This document shows positions 1-9,350 of a stretch of 21,575 nt of DNA, piece after piece; position 1 is the stretch's first letter, and every line of letters starts with the position of its first letter. Origin of the DNA: Hofstenia miamia (lineage: Eukaryota > Xenacoelomorpha > Acoela); assembly GCA_004352715.1 (NCBI GenBank), contig SCFE01000014.1, positions 737,317 to 758,891 on the forward strand. Direction: 5' to 3'. The notes beneath the pieces were generated by a model that did no database searches, was not told the DNA's origin, and saw only the letters and a program-made list of their open reading frames with translations. Position numbers and translations under genes: made by a program.

Positions 1-1
1 G

Positions 2-388
2 GTTAAGATACTGTGGGACTTCAACATACAGACGAGCAAAGTGATAGAAGCACGGAGGCCAGACATAGTAGTGGTAGACAAAGAGAAAAGATTAGGAACA
101 GTGATAGACATAGCAGTACCAAAGGACAGAAATGTAGAAAGCACGGAGAAAGAGAAGATAGACAAGTACAGAGAATTAGCAGAGGAAATAGAAAGGCTGT
201 GGAAGTTAAAGAAAGTTGAAGTAGTCCCGGTAGTTGTAGGAGCACTAGGAGCAGTAAGTAAGAAGCATAAGAGATACTTGGAGGAGTTGGCAGTACCAAA
301 GTGGGGAGGAGCGGTAGCACAGAAGGCAGCATTGTTAGGAACAGCTAGAGTCCTGAGGAAAGCTCTCAGACTCCCTGGGAACTGGTGA
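2..388 (+). CDS. C-terminal fragment of a LINE polyprotein (restriction-like endonuclease-type tail), 5' end outside window
   Basis: The frame is open from base 2 to a TGA at 386-388, so about 128 residues are present and the start lies outside the window. The translation opens with ILWDFNIQTSKVIEARRPD and ends near LLGTARVLRKALRLPGNW, a very common C-terminal tail of non-LTR retrotransposon polyproteins in aquatic invertebrates and fish. An Arg-Pro-Asp is followed 14 residues later by an Ile-Asp (RRPD...VID). This spacing resembles the PD-x12-14-D core of the restriction-like endonuclease of R2/HERO-type elements, which nicks the target for reverse transcription; that assignment is inference from motif spacing. 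No stop or frameshift is visible in this part. Whether the upstream RT is intact cannot be seen. Confidence 0.8.
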   Translation, partial: VKILWDFNIQTSKVIEARRPDIVVVDKEKRLGTVIDIAVPKDRNVESTEKEKIDKYRELAEEIERLWKLKKVEVVPVVVGALGAVSKKHKRYLEELAVPKWGGAVAQKAALLGTARVLRKALRLPGNW

Positions 389-452
389 GTTCACCGAGCT
401 GAGATGGATACCAGCATGAAGCTGTGTGAAGTAATGAAATAATAATAAGGTG
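389..452 (+). mobile_element. 3' UTR and short A/T-rich tail of the same LINE
   Basis: Sixty bases separate the stop codon from a short TAATGAAATAATAATAA tract at about 433-449. LINEs of this kind often end in a simple TAA/TGA-type repeat rather than poly(A), so I place the 3' end near 450. No target-site duplication can be tested because the 5' end is outside the window. Confidence 0.5.
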
Positions 453-748
453 TTATATTTCCTGTATAAGTTACAATAACACAAAGTGCTACGTGAAAAT
501 GTAAAAAGAAAAGTTAGTAAAGAAACCGCAAAACGCATTGAAATTACAACATCACTGGGAGTTTCTTGTAATTTATTTAATCGCAAGCTATGGGTATGAA
601 CGACTTGGCGTACCTCGGCGTATGCACTAAATCACCAGTTAATTGAGGATTGCGTAGTGTGTAATGTGAACTGCTATGACGTTGTAAGCGTGAATTCAAA
701 GGGTGAGACATGTCATTTTGAATCCTCTCAATAAGTTTGTATCTTTCT
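453..748. other. Intergenic sequence, nothing recognised
   Basis: This stretch lies between two LINE remnants. A minus-strand open frame over 335-586 overlaps the first element and has no recognisable features. I see no RNA gene, exon or repeat. Confidence 0.5.
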
Positions 749-2540
749 CTATGCTTGTGTTAATTCATCGTATGTGATTTGGGGTAGTATGTAAGACTTA
801 AAGATATGCTTCCTGGCATCGCTACAGAAAAATCTGCAAACATAACATATCGAGTTTGTGATATAAAAGGTCTTTGATAATACATCAGATATGTGTTTTT
901 TGAAGGACAACTTACTGTCAAGTGTTATGCCTAGATGTGGCCAAGAATCAAGTCTTTCGGGGTAGCAACAATTTAAGTCGAAAGGAGTTACCAAGACTTT
1001 AAGAAGTTCTTGGTTTCGAAGACCTTTGTTGGTAAACACCAGTTCCATTATTTTCGTAGAATTTAATTCAAGGTTAAGGCTGTCAAAGTGAGGAAGAATC
1101 GCGAAGAAGAGCTTGGGCACTACTGAAGTCACTAATAGGGTCTGAGGAGCTGATCTGGAAGGCTTCGAAAGTGTCGTCAGCATGCATGGATTCACAGTGT
1201 TTCGCGTTTTTCAATTGTTGGTAAAGACCAGATGCATAGTCATCATCATCAGCAGTGTAGGAGATATATAAGAGTTGGGAGATCGGGCCACCCTGAGGAA
1301 CGCCAATTAGTACCTCGAGACGATGAGATTGGACGCCATTGCTAACAATTTTTGGGTTATATCGGAAAGGTAAGATTCAAGCCATTTAGCAAACCAAGAG
1401 TGCTCTTCTGGACAATGTTTAGAAATCGGCGATGTCAATTTTGAAAGCAGACGAAAAATCTATAAAAATGACACGAACAGCAGACTGAGGAGAAGGGTCG
1501 TGGTTTGACAGTATCCAATCGACAAGATAAATAACAGAATCCGTAGTGCTCCGCTTTGACTGTAGGCCGTTTGATGCACTTTTGAAGCAATTTATAACAA
1601 TAGAAGCCAACAGTTTTTCGAAGTTACGTGTGGGGATAGGTGTCAGGCAGATTAGACGAAAACTTCTGTCAAGCAAAGGATCGAGTCATGATTTCTTTAA
1701 AATGAGAGTGACATGTGAGTGTTTCCAACAAGAAGAATTGTTTTGGTTCTGATCAATTTTGTTAAAGATATTGCAATATGGGATAGCTAGATCATCATGA
1801 CATTTTGGACATACCCATGCAGGTAAGAAGTCTGGACCAGCAGCTTTCATGGCTTTCGTTTCCTTAAACACTCTAGATGCATCAAGAACAGAAAAAGAAT
1901 GGGTGGTTGATATTGCAGGAATAAAGTGCTTACTGTCTTTGTGAAGTGACGAGTTGAACCTAGTGAAGAATACATTGAGTTTATCAGCGCGATCGCGGAT
2001 AATGGAAATGCGTTTCGGTTTACTCTTAGTGTAATCAGCGGCTCTGGAATTCTGACGAATTCTGAGCGATATTTGAAAAATACTTATGGTGTTCATTAAG
2101 GATGTAACGATTTATGCGTCTTTGAATGGCATTGCGTGTGCGATTTTCTTTTGTAAGAATGGCTGACTGTTTGCTTTGAAATAACTCGCATTCTTATAAA
2201 TGACGAAAGGCTGTTTCACATAATGCTTTTTCAGAGGAGCTGAGGCAACTATTTTAAATCGAATGTAATCAGCGACAGTGGTGCATTGTTAATTGATTTT
2301 GGAGCTCTCGAAGATACTCCAATCAGTCGCTGCAAGGCTGCATCTGAGTTTGTAAAGTTTGTCATCAGAAAGATTCCATACTTTTGACGAGGTTTGTGTG
2401 CGTTGCAATTAAAGAGCAATGGCTGAGCGATTATACTGGAGTGATGCTGTATTAGATTTGCCTTTCTACTAAGAATAGGGACAGCGCCAGACTCTGAATA
2501 CCACTTCGGGTGATTAGTATAAACAAAATTAAGCATGAAT
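749..2540 (-). pseudogene. Degenerate LINE ORF2 (endonuclease tail, linker, reverse transcriptase)
   Basis: Read on the minus strand, pieces in different frames follow the order of a LINE ORF2. At 2536-2249 an endonuclease end is suggested by LNFVYTNHPKWYSESG and HSSIIAQPLLF. At about 2190-2050 there is a linker with NRTRNAIQRRINRYI. At 2096-1686 come the RT fingers (KAAGPDFLPAWV, then IPYCNIFNKI). At 1676-1419 are LTPIPTRNFEKLLASIV, RSTTDSVIYLVDWI and motif A, IFIDFSSAF. The GVPQGGPI motif lies at 1281-1304, and an ADD candidate for the catalytic YADD box at about 1164-1181. The thumb follows at 1195-749 (LNSTKIMELVFTN, LGITLDSKLSFKKHIS). At least four frame changes and several stops show it is dead. 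Its clade is not certain, but an AP-endonuclease-type LINE is likely. Confidence 0.85.
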
Positions 2541-3236
2541 TGTACAGGATAAGCATGGCATGATAATAAATGTAAAAAGTTAGGTTTTGAAAAATAGATA
2601 TGGAAGCATAAATTTTTTAAGCTAACTTCGAAAACACTTAAAGAACAATTGAAAACCTAACAAAAATGCTAAAATGATAGAAAGTCGAGCATATTTTTAG
2701 TTAAAAGTTTATGGTGGAAGATTGTATCAAAATTAGATCATGAGGTACCAAAAGGAAACTTTTAGCCTGTAGTATTTAAAATTATAAAGGTAATGAATTT
2801 AGCTGCGTCTTCGTAATATAATAGTTGAACAATCAAAAACAAAATATTTTATAAGTTTGAGTCAGTTGTGCGAGGGGTAGGCAACGTCCGCTTTGATTAA
2901 TATTTTGTGGGTGTATTATGCTGGAACATAAAAAATCACTGTTAGTGAGCTAAATTGATTCTCAGAAGAAATATTCGATCCAGCCTATTGTAGATTTAAG
3001 CAATAGTAATATATAAATGTGTGCTATTCAGTTTTCAATGTTGACTGTTAATCATGGGATATTCTAATTGCTGCTCTGTTACATGTTGCAATTTCTTTTG
3101 GAATTTGCGGGTTAGATATTTTTAAAATCATTTTAAATTGTATATTTGGACAAGTTTGTATGTATATTATACTATTTTATGTTTGCTTTTAGATCTACAG
3201 GTATACGCTTCTTAACGCTATAATGCTCTTAATAGT
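2541..3236. other. A+T-rich 5' flank of the mitochondrial RNA polymerase gene
   Basis: No ORF or repeat is recognised here. Just upstream of the polymerase ORF, TTTATGTTTGCTTTTAG (3176-3192) is a good match to a 3' splice acceptor, and the polymerase frame is closed by TAA at 3213-3215. A 5' UTR intron, or a trans-splice acceptor if the organism uses spliced leaders, is therefore possible. No convincing TATA or initiator element can be singled out in such A+T-rich DNA. Confidence 0.4.
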
Positions 3237-6200
3237 ATGCTTAGAAGAAATTCCAAGATAAATGTTTTCCCTTTTGCAGCATGTCATACGTTGGTAGAAG
3301 AATATTATGGCAAAAGCTCTAACAAATTAGTTTCGCATTTCCGTAGAAAACTTTTAGTAACAGCTCGTGCTCGTGCAGTCAATGCCATAAAAGAAGCTGG
3401 TAATACAAATAATCTCACACCGCTTTCCATTAAGGAAAGCATCTGTCAAGAAGATGTTGATTTTGTTAAGGATAGTGCGCCATCTGAATATCATCACTTA
3501 GTTGATAAGGCTTTCGAAAGTGAACAAAAGCGTAAACAAAAACTTTCTATAGCAGCTGCTGCGAATCAACTAAGTTTAAAATTCTACAAAACCGAGTGGT
3601 TGGTTTATTGCTGTTGTGTTAGAAATGAATCAAGAAAATCATTGCTTGTAATAAATAACTTTTTATTATCAACACTGAGAATTCATTCGCTTGGTGAATC
3701 ATCACTAGCAGCAAATTTATCTTCAATGGTAAATTATAGTGGAATTTCACTGCTAGAAGATTTTTTAGGCTATAGTTTGAATCATAGACGCAACTTTGAA
3801 CAATCTTTGTTTGCGTACAGTATAGTTAAGGACTACTCTCTTACTCCATCAGCATCCTTCTATACACTATTTCTATATATTACTGTAAAAGCAACTCCGG
3901 AATTTTATATTCGTATTTTAGCCAGGGATATTATTAAAGATTTCACTAGGCTTGGTTTCTACGCTAATGATTTAAAGTCGCGTTATTTAACAAGTGGCCA
4001 AATGAGATTTCTTAAAAAACAAATATCCTTACCAGAAAAAGGTTTGGATGATAAAATGGAAAATTCTTTTTATCAATATCGCTCGCGATCGCCTCCTGTT
4101 GAATCATCATCAAACATGTCACCAAATTTGAACATGTCAAAAATATTATTGCTTGAACAATTTTCCAAACAGTGTAGCATTGAAGAAAAGGTTATGTTAA
4201 CTTTACCATCAATTGGTCTTCCTAATGATCACCTAGCAAATGATGTTGAAGCTAGTAATAGTGTGGATAAGATATGCAACGAAATTCGGAAGCAAACATT
4301 TGAATACATTACACAGTTAAGAACTCATAAAAATTTTAAAATAAAAGCAGAATCCACGATTATCTTTAACATACCAATTGAAAAAATTTGTGATTTAGTT
4401 GTTAACACGGCATTGAAGATTGGTCACCATCGTCGAGGTGTTTTAATTTCAACAGCAGCAACTGATATTGGTAAGGAAATTGTTACTCTAGGTTCAATGG
4501 AGTATCGTAATCAAACTGGAGTAAATGATTATGTTCGCAATAATTATTCCAAATATCTTGATTGGTTTTTCCATAAAGAGATTTCTTCCAAATTTACGCC
4601 TCGTTCGTGGTGGTTGTATACTGGAGCTGATGTACCTGCAGTACCATATGATCCGCCGGTTTTTCTGTTTTGTAACATCGGATTATGTGTAATTGATATT
4701 CTAGTCAATGTTATTCGAATAGATGCTTCGCTTCTAAACTTAGATAACCGTGGTAGCTTACCTTTATTCATGCAAACCTACACAAATAGCACTTATCGAA
4801 AGTTGCACTCTGTTTTGGTGCCGCATAATTTCTTTGCAAGCATTCTTGAAAATGCAAAGCTACCTACAGTTAACATGTTCGCCTCCTACCTTCCAATGTT
4901 ATGCCCTCCAATACCATGGCTATCACTAAACTTTGGGGGCTATCTCTTTACACAAACGGAGTTGATTCGATTTCATATTTCTTGTAGTCAGCAGCGGTTA
5001 AATCGAAAAATTAGTACATACAGTAATCAGTTTAATACAATGTATGACGCTATAAACAACTTCAGTAACATACCGTGGAAAATAGATTTAGAAATGTTAA
5101 GCATTCTAATGTCATACTATGAAAATGGAGGTGATCTGTCGCTATCAATTCCTTTATCCGAGTCAAAATTTGAATCATTAAATAAGAAACATTTCAATTC
5201 AAAACACGATTCTGCTAAATACCTGAAGGGGAAACGAGAAATGCATTCTCTTCGCATGGATATGCAGTACAGATTATCTATAGCAAATTGGATAAAAGAT
5301 AATACGTTTTGGCTCCCTAGTAATATGGATTTTAGAGGAAGATGTTATGACATTCCCCCTCATTTTAATCATTTAGGTGCAGATAATGTTCGCTCCTTGT
5401 TTAGATTTGCTCAAGGGCGTCCTTTAGGTAAATGTGGTTTAAAAGCCTTATATCAGCATCTGGCAAACCTTTCAGGTTTTTGTAAGAAAATGTCTTTAGC
5501 TGAACGAGAAGCTTGGGTTATTTCACATAAAAAAGAAATCTACGCTTCTGCTGAGGACCATCGAGATAATCATTGGTGGACGAAAATGGATGAACCATGG
5601 CAAGCATTAAGCACATGTCGTGCGATACTTGCAGCTGAGTCTTCATCAAATCCTGAGGAATATATTTGCTCATTACCAATTCATCAAGATGGCTCATGCA
5701 ATGGTTTGCAGCATTATGCAGCGTTAGGCCGTGATATTGAAGGAGGCAAAGGTGTAAACATTTACCCTTCTGCTTATCCAAATGATGTATACCAGCGTGT
5801 TTGTGATTTAGTTATTTCATATATTAAGGATGATTTTGATGAAGATGAAGAGTTCAGGGAATTGTTGCTTAAATATACCAATAGACGTGTTGTTAAGCAG
5901 ACCGTTATGACTACAGTCTATGGTGTTACAATGTATGGAGCAGTCAAACAAATTAAAACTCAATTACAAGATCAAAACTTTCCCGAAATTCAATTAAAGC
6001 AAGCATCTTCTTACTTAACTAAAGCTGTTTTTAAAAGTATTAAGCATTTATTTAAAAATACAGCTGAAATTCAAAACTGGTTGGTCGCTATATCCAAAGT
6101 TTTAAGCGATGCAAATATTTGTACTGAATGGGTTACTCCTTTAGGTTTGCCCATCGTGCAGCCATATTTTACTGCACGAAGTAATATTCGTCAGATAGTT

Positions 6201-6632
6201 CCTTCGGCAACTAAGCGTCACAGGTTTAGTTCATGGGTTGCATTTCGTGAAAGTAATTTAGAAATTCCCTCAAGTAAAAAGCAAGCGCAAGCGTTTCCAC
6301 CCAACTTCATTCACAGTTTGGATTCTACTCATATGCTAATGACATCACTAGCATGTAGTAAGAAAGGTATATGGTTTGTGCATATTCATGATAGCTTTTG
6401 GACACACGCTTCTTCAATCAAGGCGATGGGCATAGAATGTAGAAAAGAATTTATTAATCTTCACCAAATGCCTTTGCTCACTCATCTTAGTGAACACTTA
6501 AAGGAAAGTGCTTTACCTCAAATTACAAATGAAGATCTACATACAAAGTTGAATGGTTTGCTAACCAATGTGCCAAAAACTGGTGATTTAGATCTTAACA
6601 ATGTTTTAGATTCTACATACTTTTTTTCATAA
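3237..6632 (+). CDS. POLRMT: Mitochondrial DNA-directed RNA polymerase, single-exon and complete
   Basis: This is the single-subunit T7-like polymerase that transcribes mitochondrial DNA and makes replication primers in the matrix. The 1131-residue frame ends in the family's terminal YFFS. Catalytic landmarks are intact: DFRGRCY at about 698-704; palm motif A HQDGSCNGLQHYAALGRD with catalytic Asp818; motif B RRVVKQTVMTTVYG with Lys887 and Tyr895; and motif C HIHDSFWTHA with Asp1052, preceded by AFPPNFIHSLDSTHM. The N-terminal domain is recognised by MLCPPIPW (about 552-559) and EMHSLR; a weak PPR-like helical stretch may lie near 190-240. The N-terminus (MLRRNSKINV) is basic with no acidic residue before about 21, as expected of a targeting peptide. 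The ATG is the first after an in-frame stop at 3213. The protein is somewhat shorter than the human (about 1230 aa) and insect enzymes. No intron interrupts 3.4 kb, which is unusual for an animal POLRMT. Confidence 0.95.
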   Translation: MLRRNSKINVFPFAACHTLVEEYYGKSSNKLVSHFRRKLLVTARARAVNAIKEAGNTNNLTPLSIKESICQEDVDFVKDSAPSEYHHLVDKAFESEQKRKQKLSIAAAANQLSLKFYKTEWLVYCCCVRNESRKSLLVINNFLLSTLRIHSLGESSLAANLSSMVNYSGISLLEDFLGYSLNHRRNFEQSLFAYSIVKDYSLTPSASFYTLFLYITVKATPEFYIRILARDIIKDFTRLGFYANDLKSRYLTSGQMRFLKKQISLPEKGLDDKMENSFYQYRSRSPPVESSSNMSPNLNMSKILLLEQFSKQCSIEEKVMLTLPSIGLPNDHLANDVEASNSVDKICNEIRKQTFEYITQLRTHKNFKIKAESTIIFNIPIEKICDLVVNTALKIGHHRRGVLISTAATDIGKEIVTLGSMEYRNQTGVNDYVRNNYSKYLDWFFHKEISSKFTPRSWWLYTGADVPAVPYDPPVFLFCNIGLCVIDILVNVIRIDASLLNLDNRGSLPLFMQTYTNSTYRKLHSVLVPHNFFASILENAKLPTVNMFASYLPMLCPPIPWLSLNFGGYLFTQTELIRFHISCSQQRLNRKISTYSNQFNTMYDAINNFSNIPWKIDLEMLSILMSYYENGGDLSLSIPLSESKFESLNKKHFNSKHDSAKYLKGKREMHSLRMDMQYRLSIANWIKDNTFWLPSNMDFRGRCYDIPPHFNHLGADNVRSLFRFAQGRPLGKCGLKALYQHLANLSGFCKKMSLAEREAWVISHKKEIYASAEDHRDNHWWTKMDEPWQALSTCRAILAAESSSNPEEYICSLPIHQDGSCNGLQHYAALGRDIEGGKGVNIYPSAYPNDVYQRVCDLVISYIKDDFDEDEEFRELLLKYTNRRVVKQTVMTTVYGVTMYGAVKQIKTQLQDQNFPEIQLKQASSYLTKAVFKSIKHLFKNTAEIQNWLVAISKVLSDANICTEWVTPLGLPIVQPYFTARSNIRQIVPSATKRHRFSSWVAFRESNLEIPSSKKQAQAFPPNFIHSLDSTHMLMTSLACSKKGIWFVHIHDSFWTHASSIKAMGIECRKEFINLHQMPLLTHLSEHLKESALPQITNEDLHTKLNGLLTNVPKTGDLDLNNVLDSTYFFS

Positions 6633-7769
6633 ATGCAAATTTCTGATATTTTTCAATTTAAATTTATTTTTTTAGTGACTGTCGTTTTATTTGTACACGC
6701 CAATTGCTATTTTCTGTTAATGTATGAAATAACATTTGGCATTCTTTCAATTTTTATTTTTTTCATTCCAAGGGCAAGTGTCTTAGGCTACAATATTATT
6801 CAAATATTTTCTAGTCATTGACATATAACTAAATATACCCAACTCCAAATAATATTGTTGACAAATATTACGTTCAATAATTATTCTTTTAAAAAAGTTA
6901 ACGTTGTCTATCATTACTGAGTGGAGCAGGCGCCCTGGTCCCTCTAAAATCATTAATTAAATGGAAATAGGAAATTTTGTAATATTACTACTAGAAATAT
7001 CGCCGGTATATTTAGAATTCCTTTACCATACTATCCTAAGGAATAATTCTGAGTCAGCTATTGTCTGTCATACACCTCTACATCTGTCTTTATGGGTTGG
7101 GAAGTCACAATATATCACTTTTTTATATCAAGACATCTAATAATATTTAACAGAATCATGATATTCTGAACAGTTAAAAAACCGCCAGGCAAAGTAATTT
7201 AAAAGTGAAATGAACGTAGATAAAATAATCGACCAATTTTAGTTTTGGTAGTAGTTAATCAAATAATTGAAAATTTTTTATGCAAACCAATTCAAACTTT
7301 ATTTCGACAAAATGGATTAGTCTCGGAATAAGGTTCCTTTCCAAGCATTTTCCATAATATAGGAAAGTGTGAAGAGGACTGCGTTATTTTATGGAATTTA
7401 ATAAATTTTGTTAAAACTATATGGTAATATAAAGTAGAATACACAACCCGATTTCGAAAGTATTAATATTTTTCAATATCTTTATTCAATAATGATTGAA
7501 AGGGAAATACTTGGGAATAGTAGTGGGTAATAGATTTAATTTTGAAAATGAAGTTAATAAAATAAAGATGACGTTTATTATAAGAAAAAATTATTCCCTT
7601 GAACGTGATATTTTTTTGATAAATTGTTCTATCCCACTTTTTATACTCAGAATGTTCATAAGATAAAATAAGATAATCTTTATTAAGAGAATTTTAATAC
7701 AAGTGAAACTGATGGCTTCTCAAAATAGTGTCGTTAATAAGAATTATAAAATAAAAACAAACACTACTA
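6633..7769. other. 3' flank of POLRMT, A+T-rich, no gene seen
   Basis: There is no poly(A) tract right after the stop codon and no obvious AATAAA within the first 150 bases; an AATAAA-containing stretch appears only much later (about 7396-7402). The 62-codon frame starting at 6633 encodes a low-complexity Phe/Ile/Leu string typical of translated A+T-rich DNA and is not called. No transposon protein or RNA gene is recognised. Confidence 0.45.
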
Positions 7770-7916
7770 ACCTATAAATTAGGCAACAGGCTTAGAATAA
7801 GACTAAATGCTCGTAATTGTGTGATCGCTATTATAGAAATTGTACCCTGCTTAAGATGAATTTTGCTTAAGAATAAATTTTTTTCACACAATTTCTTAAT
7901 TTGCCTAATTTCGTTA
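7770..7916. repeat. Possible small inverted-repeat element (MITE-like)
   Basis: CCTATAAATTAGGCAA near 7771-7786 is mirrored by TTGCCTAATTTCGTTAGG at about 7899-7916. Inside these, AATTGTGTG (about 7816-7824) is mirrored by CACACAATT (about 7886-7894). The nested inverted repeats enclose roughly 147 bases. No clear target-site duplication is seen, so a transposon origin is only a guess. Confidence 0.35.
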
Positions 7917-8192
7917 GGTGGATTATTACATTGACTTATACCTATTTTTAATATCTAAACCTAGCGACAACGAATTTTTTAGATCGTCAATTGAAAGTGT
8001 TTCGGAATTCAGAGAATTTTATCCTATCATGCGGCTGAGTTTGTTTAACAGCTTTGAAAAAAAATGTAGAAATATTGATTTCTATCAATTGTTGAGAAGG
8101 GTACGTTTCCAAAATAAATTTTTTGTGTTACTAGAATTTCTTTTACAAACGTTAAGGGCCCATTTATATTGCAAATGAAGTTTATTGACAAT

Positions 8193-8380
8193 TTATTTCT
8201 TCACAGTTGAAAATAGGACACTCGCGCAAATAAGTGGCGCATAACAAAAGCATGAAATTGCGGAATTTTTGCATAGGGAGGAAATTTGTATCCAAGTGAA
8301 AAATATTTTTAATGCCAGCAGCATTATTTTTTGTATAGATTTAACGCGTTCGTAAAGTGAAAGTTTTGAGTCAATCAATA
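8193..8380 (-). pseudogene. Probable LINE RT C-terminal scrap
   Basis: On the minus strand one frame reads YERVKSIQKIMLLALKIFF and a neighbouring frame continues FHLDTNFLPMQKFRNFMLLL. This resembles the post-RT region of LINE ORF2 proteins, where a (E/D)RVQ-x-IQKRALR-type helix is followed by a stretch connecting to the C-terminus. A frameshift between the two parts is required. The similarity is weak and this could be chance in A+T-rich DNA. Confidence 0.3.
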
Positions 8381-8480
8381 TTTAAAGGTATCAATTGCAG
8401 AAATAGTTGGCTTTTGTGGTAGCCAAATTTTTGTTTGTGTGCAAGTAATTAAGGAAGGGATTCATTATGCATAAGGCTCC

Positions 8481-8562
8481 CAACAGCACTGCTGTTAACA
8501 GCGCTGTTGACAGCTGCAAGTTGTTACAGCAAGCAGCAAACAATTGCTGTTTAAGCAGCACA
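8481..8562. repeat. Cluster of CAGC/GCTG inverted repeats
   Basis: In about 80 bases there are a near-palindrome AACAGCACTGCTGTT (8482-8496), a perfect 12-bp palindrome AACAGCGCTGTT (8497-8508), CAGCTG (8511-8516), and a 6-bp stem with 4-base loop, CAGCAAACAATTGCTG (8534-8549), followed by GCAGCAC. The cluster is distinctly less A+T-rich than its surroundings. It could be a folded structure, a protein-binding cluster, or the edge of a decayed repeat; nothing in the sequence decides. Confidence 0.6.
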
Positions 8563-8699
8563 TAAAATTAACAAATATTGACATATTATCTGTATTGATC
8601 ACACACTATCAATCCCCTCAACAGCCCATCAAAGATGTACAAGAATTCAGACCATTGATGTAATCATTGTTATAGATACAACCAGAACGGAAAATGTAT

Positions 8700-9056
8700 C
8701 TTCATGTCTCCACAAATCAGTAAAAATGAAATTGTAGCACTTTTTAATGCATGGATACTAAGCCGTATCAAATATTGCTCTGCAGTGTTTGGAAACTCAT
8801 CAAAACAAGACTAAGAACAGCTCAACAGATTATTGAGGCGAGCACACCAATGGGGTTTTATTTAAAGAAGTTACCGTTGCAGGAGATCATCGATGAAAGA
8901 GGCAATATTTTATTTTCTTCATTAGACAGAAATATACTCCATTTAATTCTTCCCCCAAAAAATCAACGAACTTCATCTATGCAAACAAAATACATATTAA
9001 TTCATATAAGAACCAGCATGCTAAAAAAATGCATTTATGAACAGATGTCTTTTTAA
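8700..9056 (+). pseudogene. LINE ORF2 C-terminal remnant (+ strand)
   Basis: One frame from about 8715 reads LFNAWILSRIKYCSAVFGN and EQLNRLLRRAHQWGF, matching the thumb/connection region of LINE reverse transcriptases (typically LYNSYVLSRLxYCSxVWG and a QxRAxR helix). The next frame, 8751-9056, continues with DRNILHLILPPKN and ends RTSMLKKCIYEQMSF followed by two stops, matching the usual LINE terminus (HHLLPPxxxxxxxLR ... TxRxxxSFIPR.LF). One frameshift and internal stops mark it as dead. The RT core is missing, so this is a 5'-truncated insertion or a fragment. Confidence 0.6.
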
Positions 9057-9350
9057 TAATTAAAATTCATATTTGTACTGAAACTGTTTGTACTTCAGTA
9101 TTAATAAAGATCTTATGGCATAACATAACCAAGTATTAACTTGAATACTATCACAGACAAATCCAACAACTTTAAGTTTGCTATATTTAAGCAGAATAAT
9201 AACAATATAGAAACAAGCAATACTTTTATAAATAGCTAAAATTGAAAATTTTTTTAGTAACAGTGAAGTATCTTTTTACCAACAACCATTTTAACTATTA
9301 AGCAATAGATGCTGGTATAAATTTCTTCCTTGCATTCATTTCCTTTCTAT
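9057..9350. other. Intergenic, nothing recognised
   Basis: This A+T-rich sequence follows the LINE remnant and precedes the mariner-like element. It contains the expected LINE 3' UTR, but no clear tail marks its end. Confidence 0.4.

Noticed and set aside
13-332. Other-frame and antisense frames over the first LINE tail
   Set aside because: They are shadows of the clear LINE C-terminal frame at 2-388.
6633-6821. 62-codon frame directly after the POLRMT stop, hydrophobic product
   Set aside because: The product is a Phe/Ile/Leu-rich string expected from translating A+T-rich DNA. It has no homology I recognise, and adjacency to the stop is coincidental.
7918-8178. 86-codon + strand frame
   Set aside because: The composition is low-complexity and A+T-driven, no domain is recognised, and it begins at the edge of the inverted-repeat structure.
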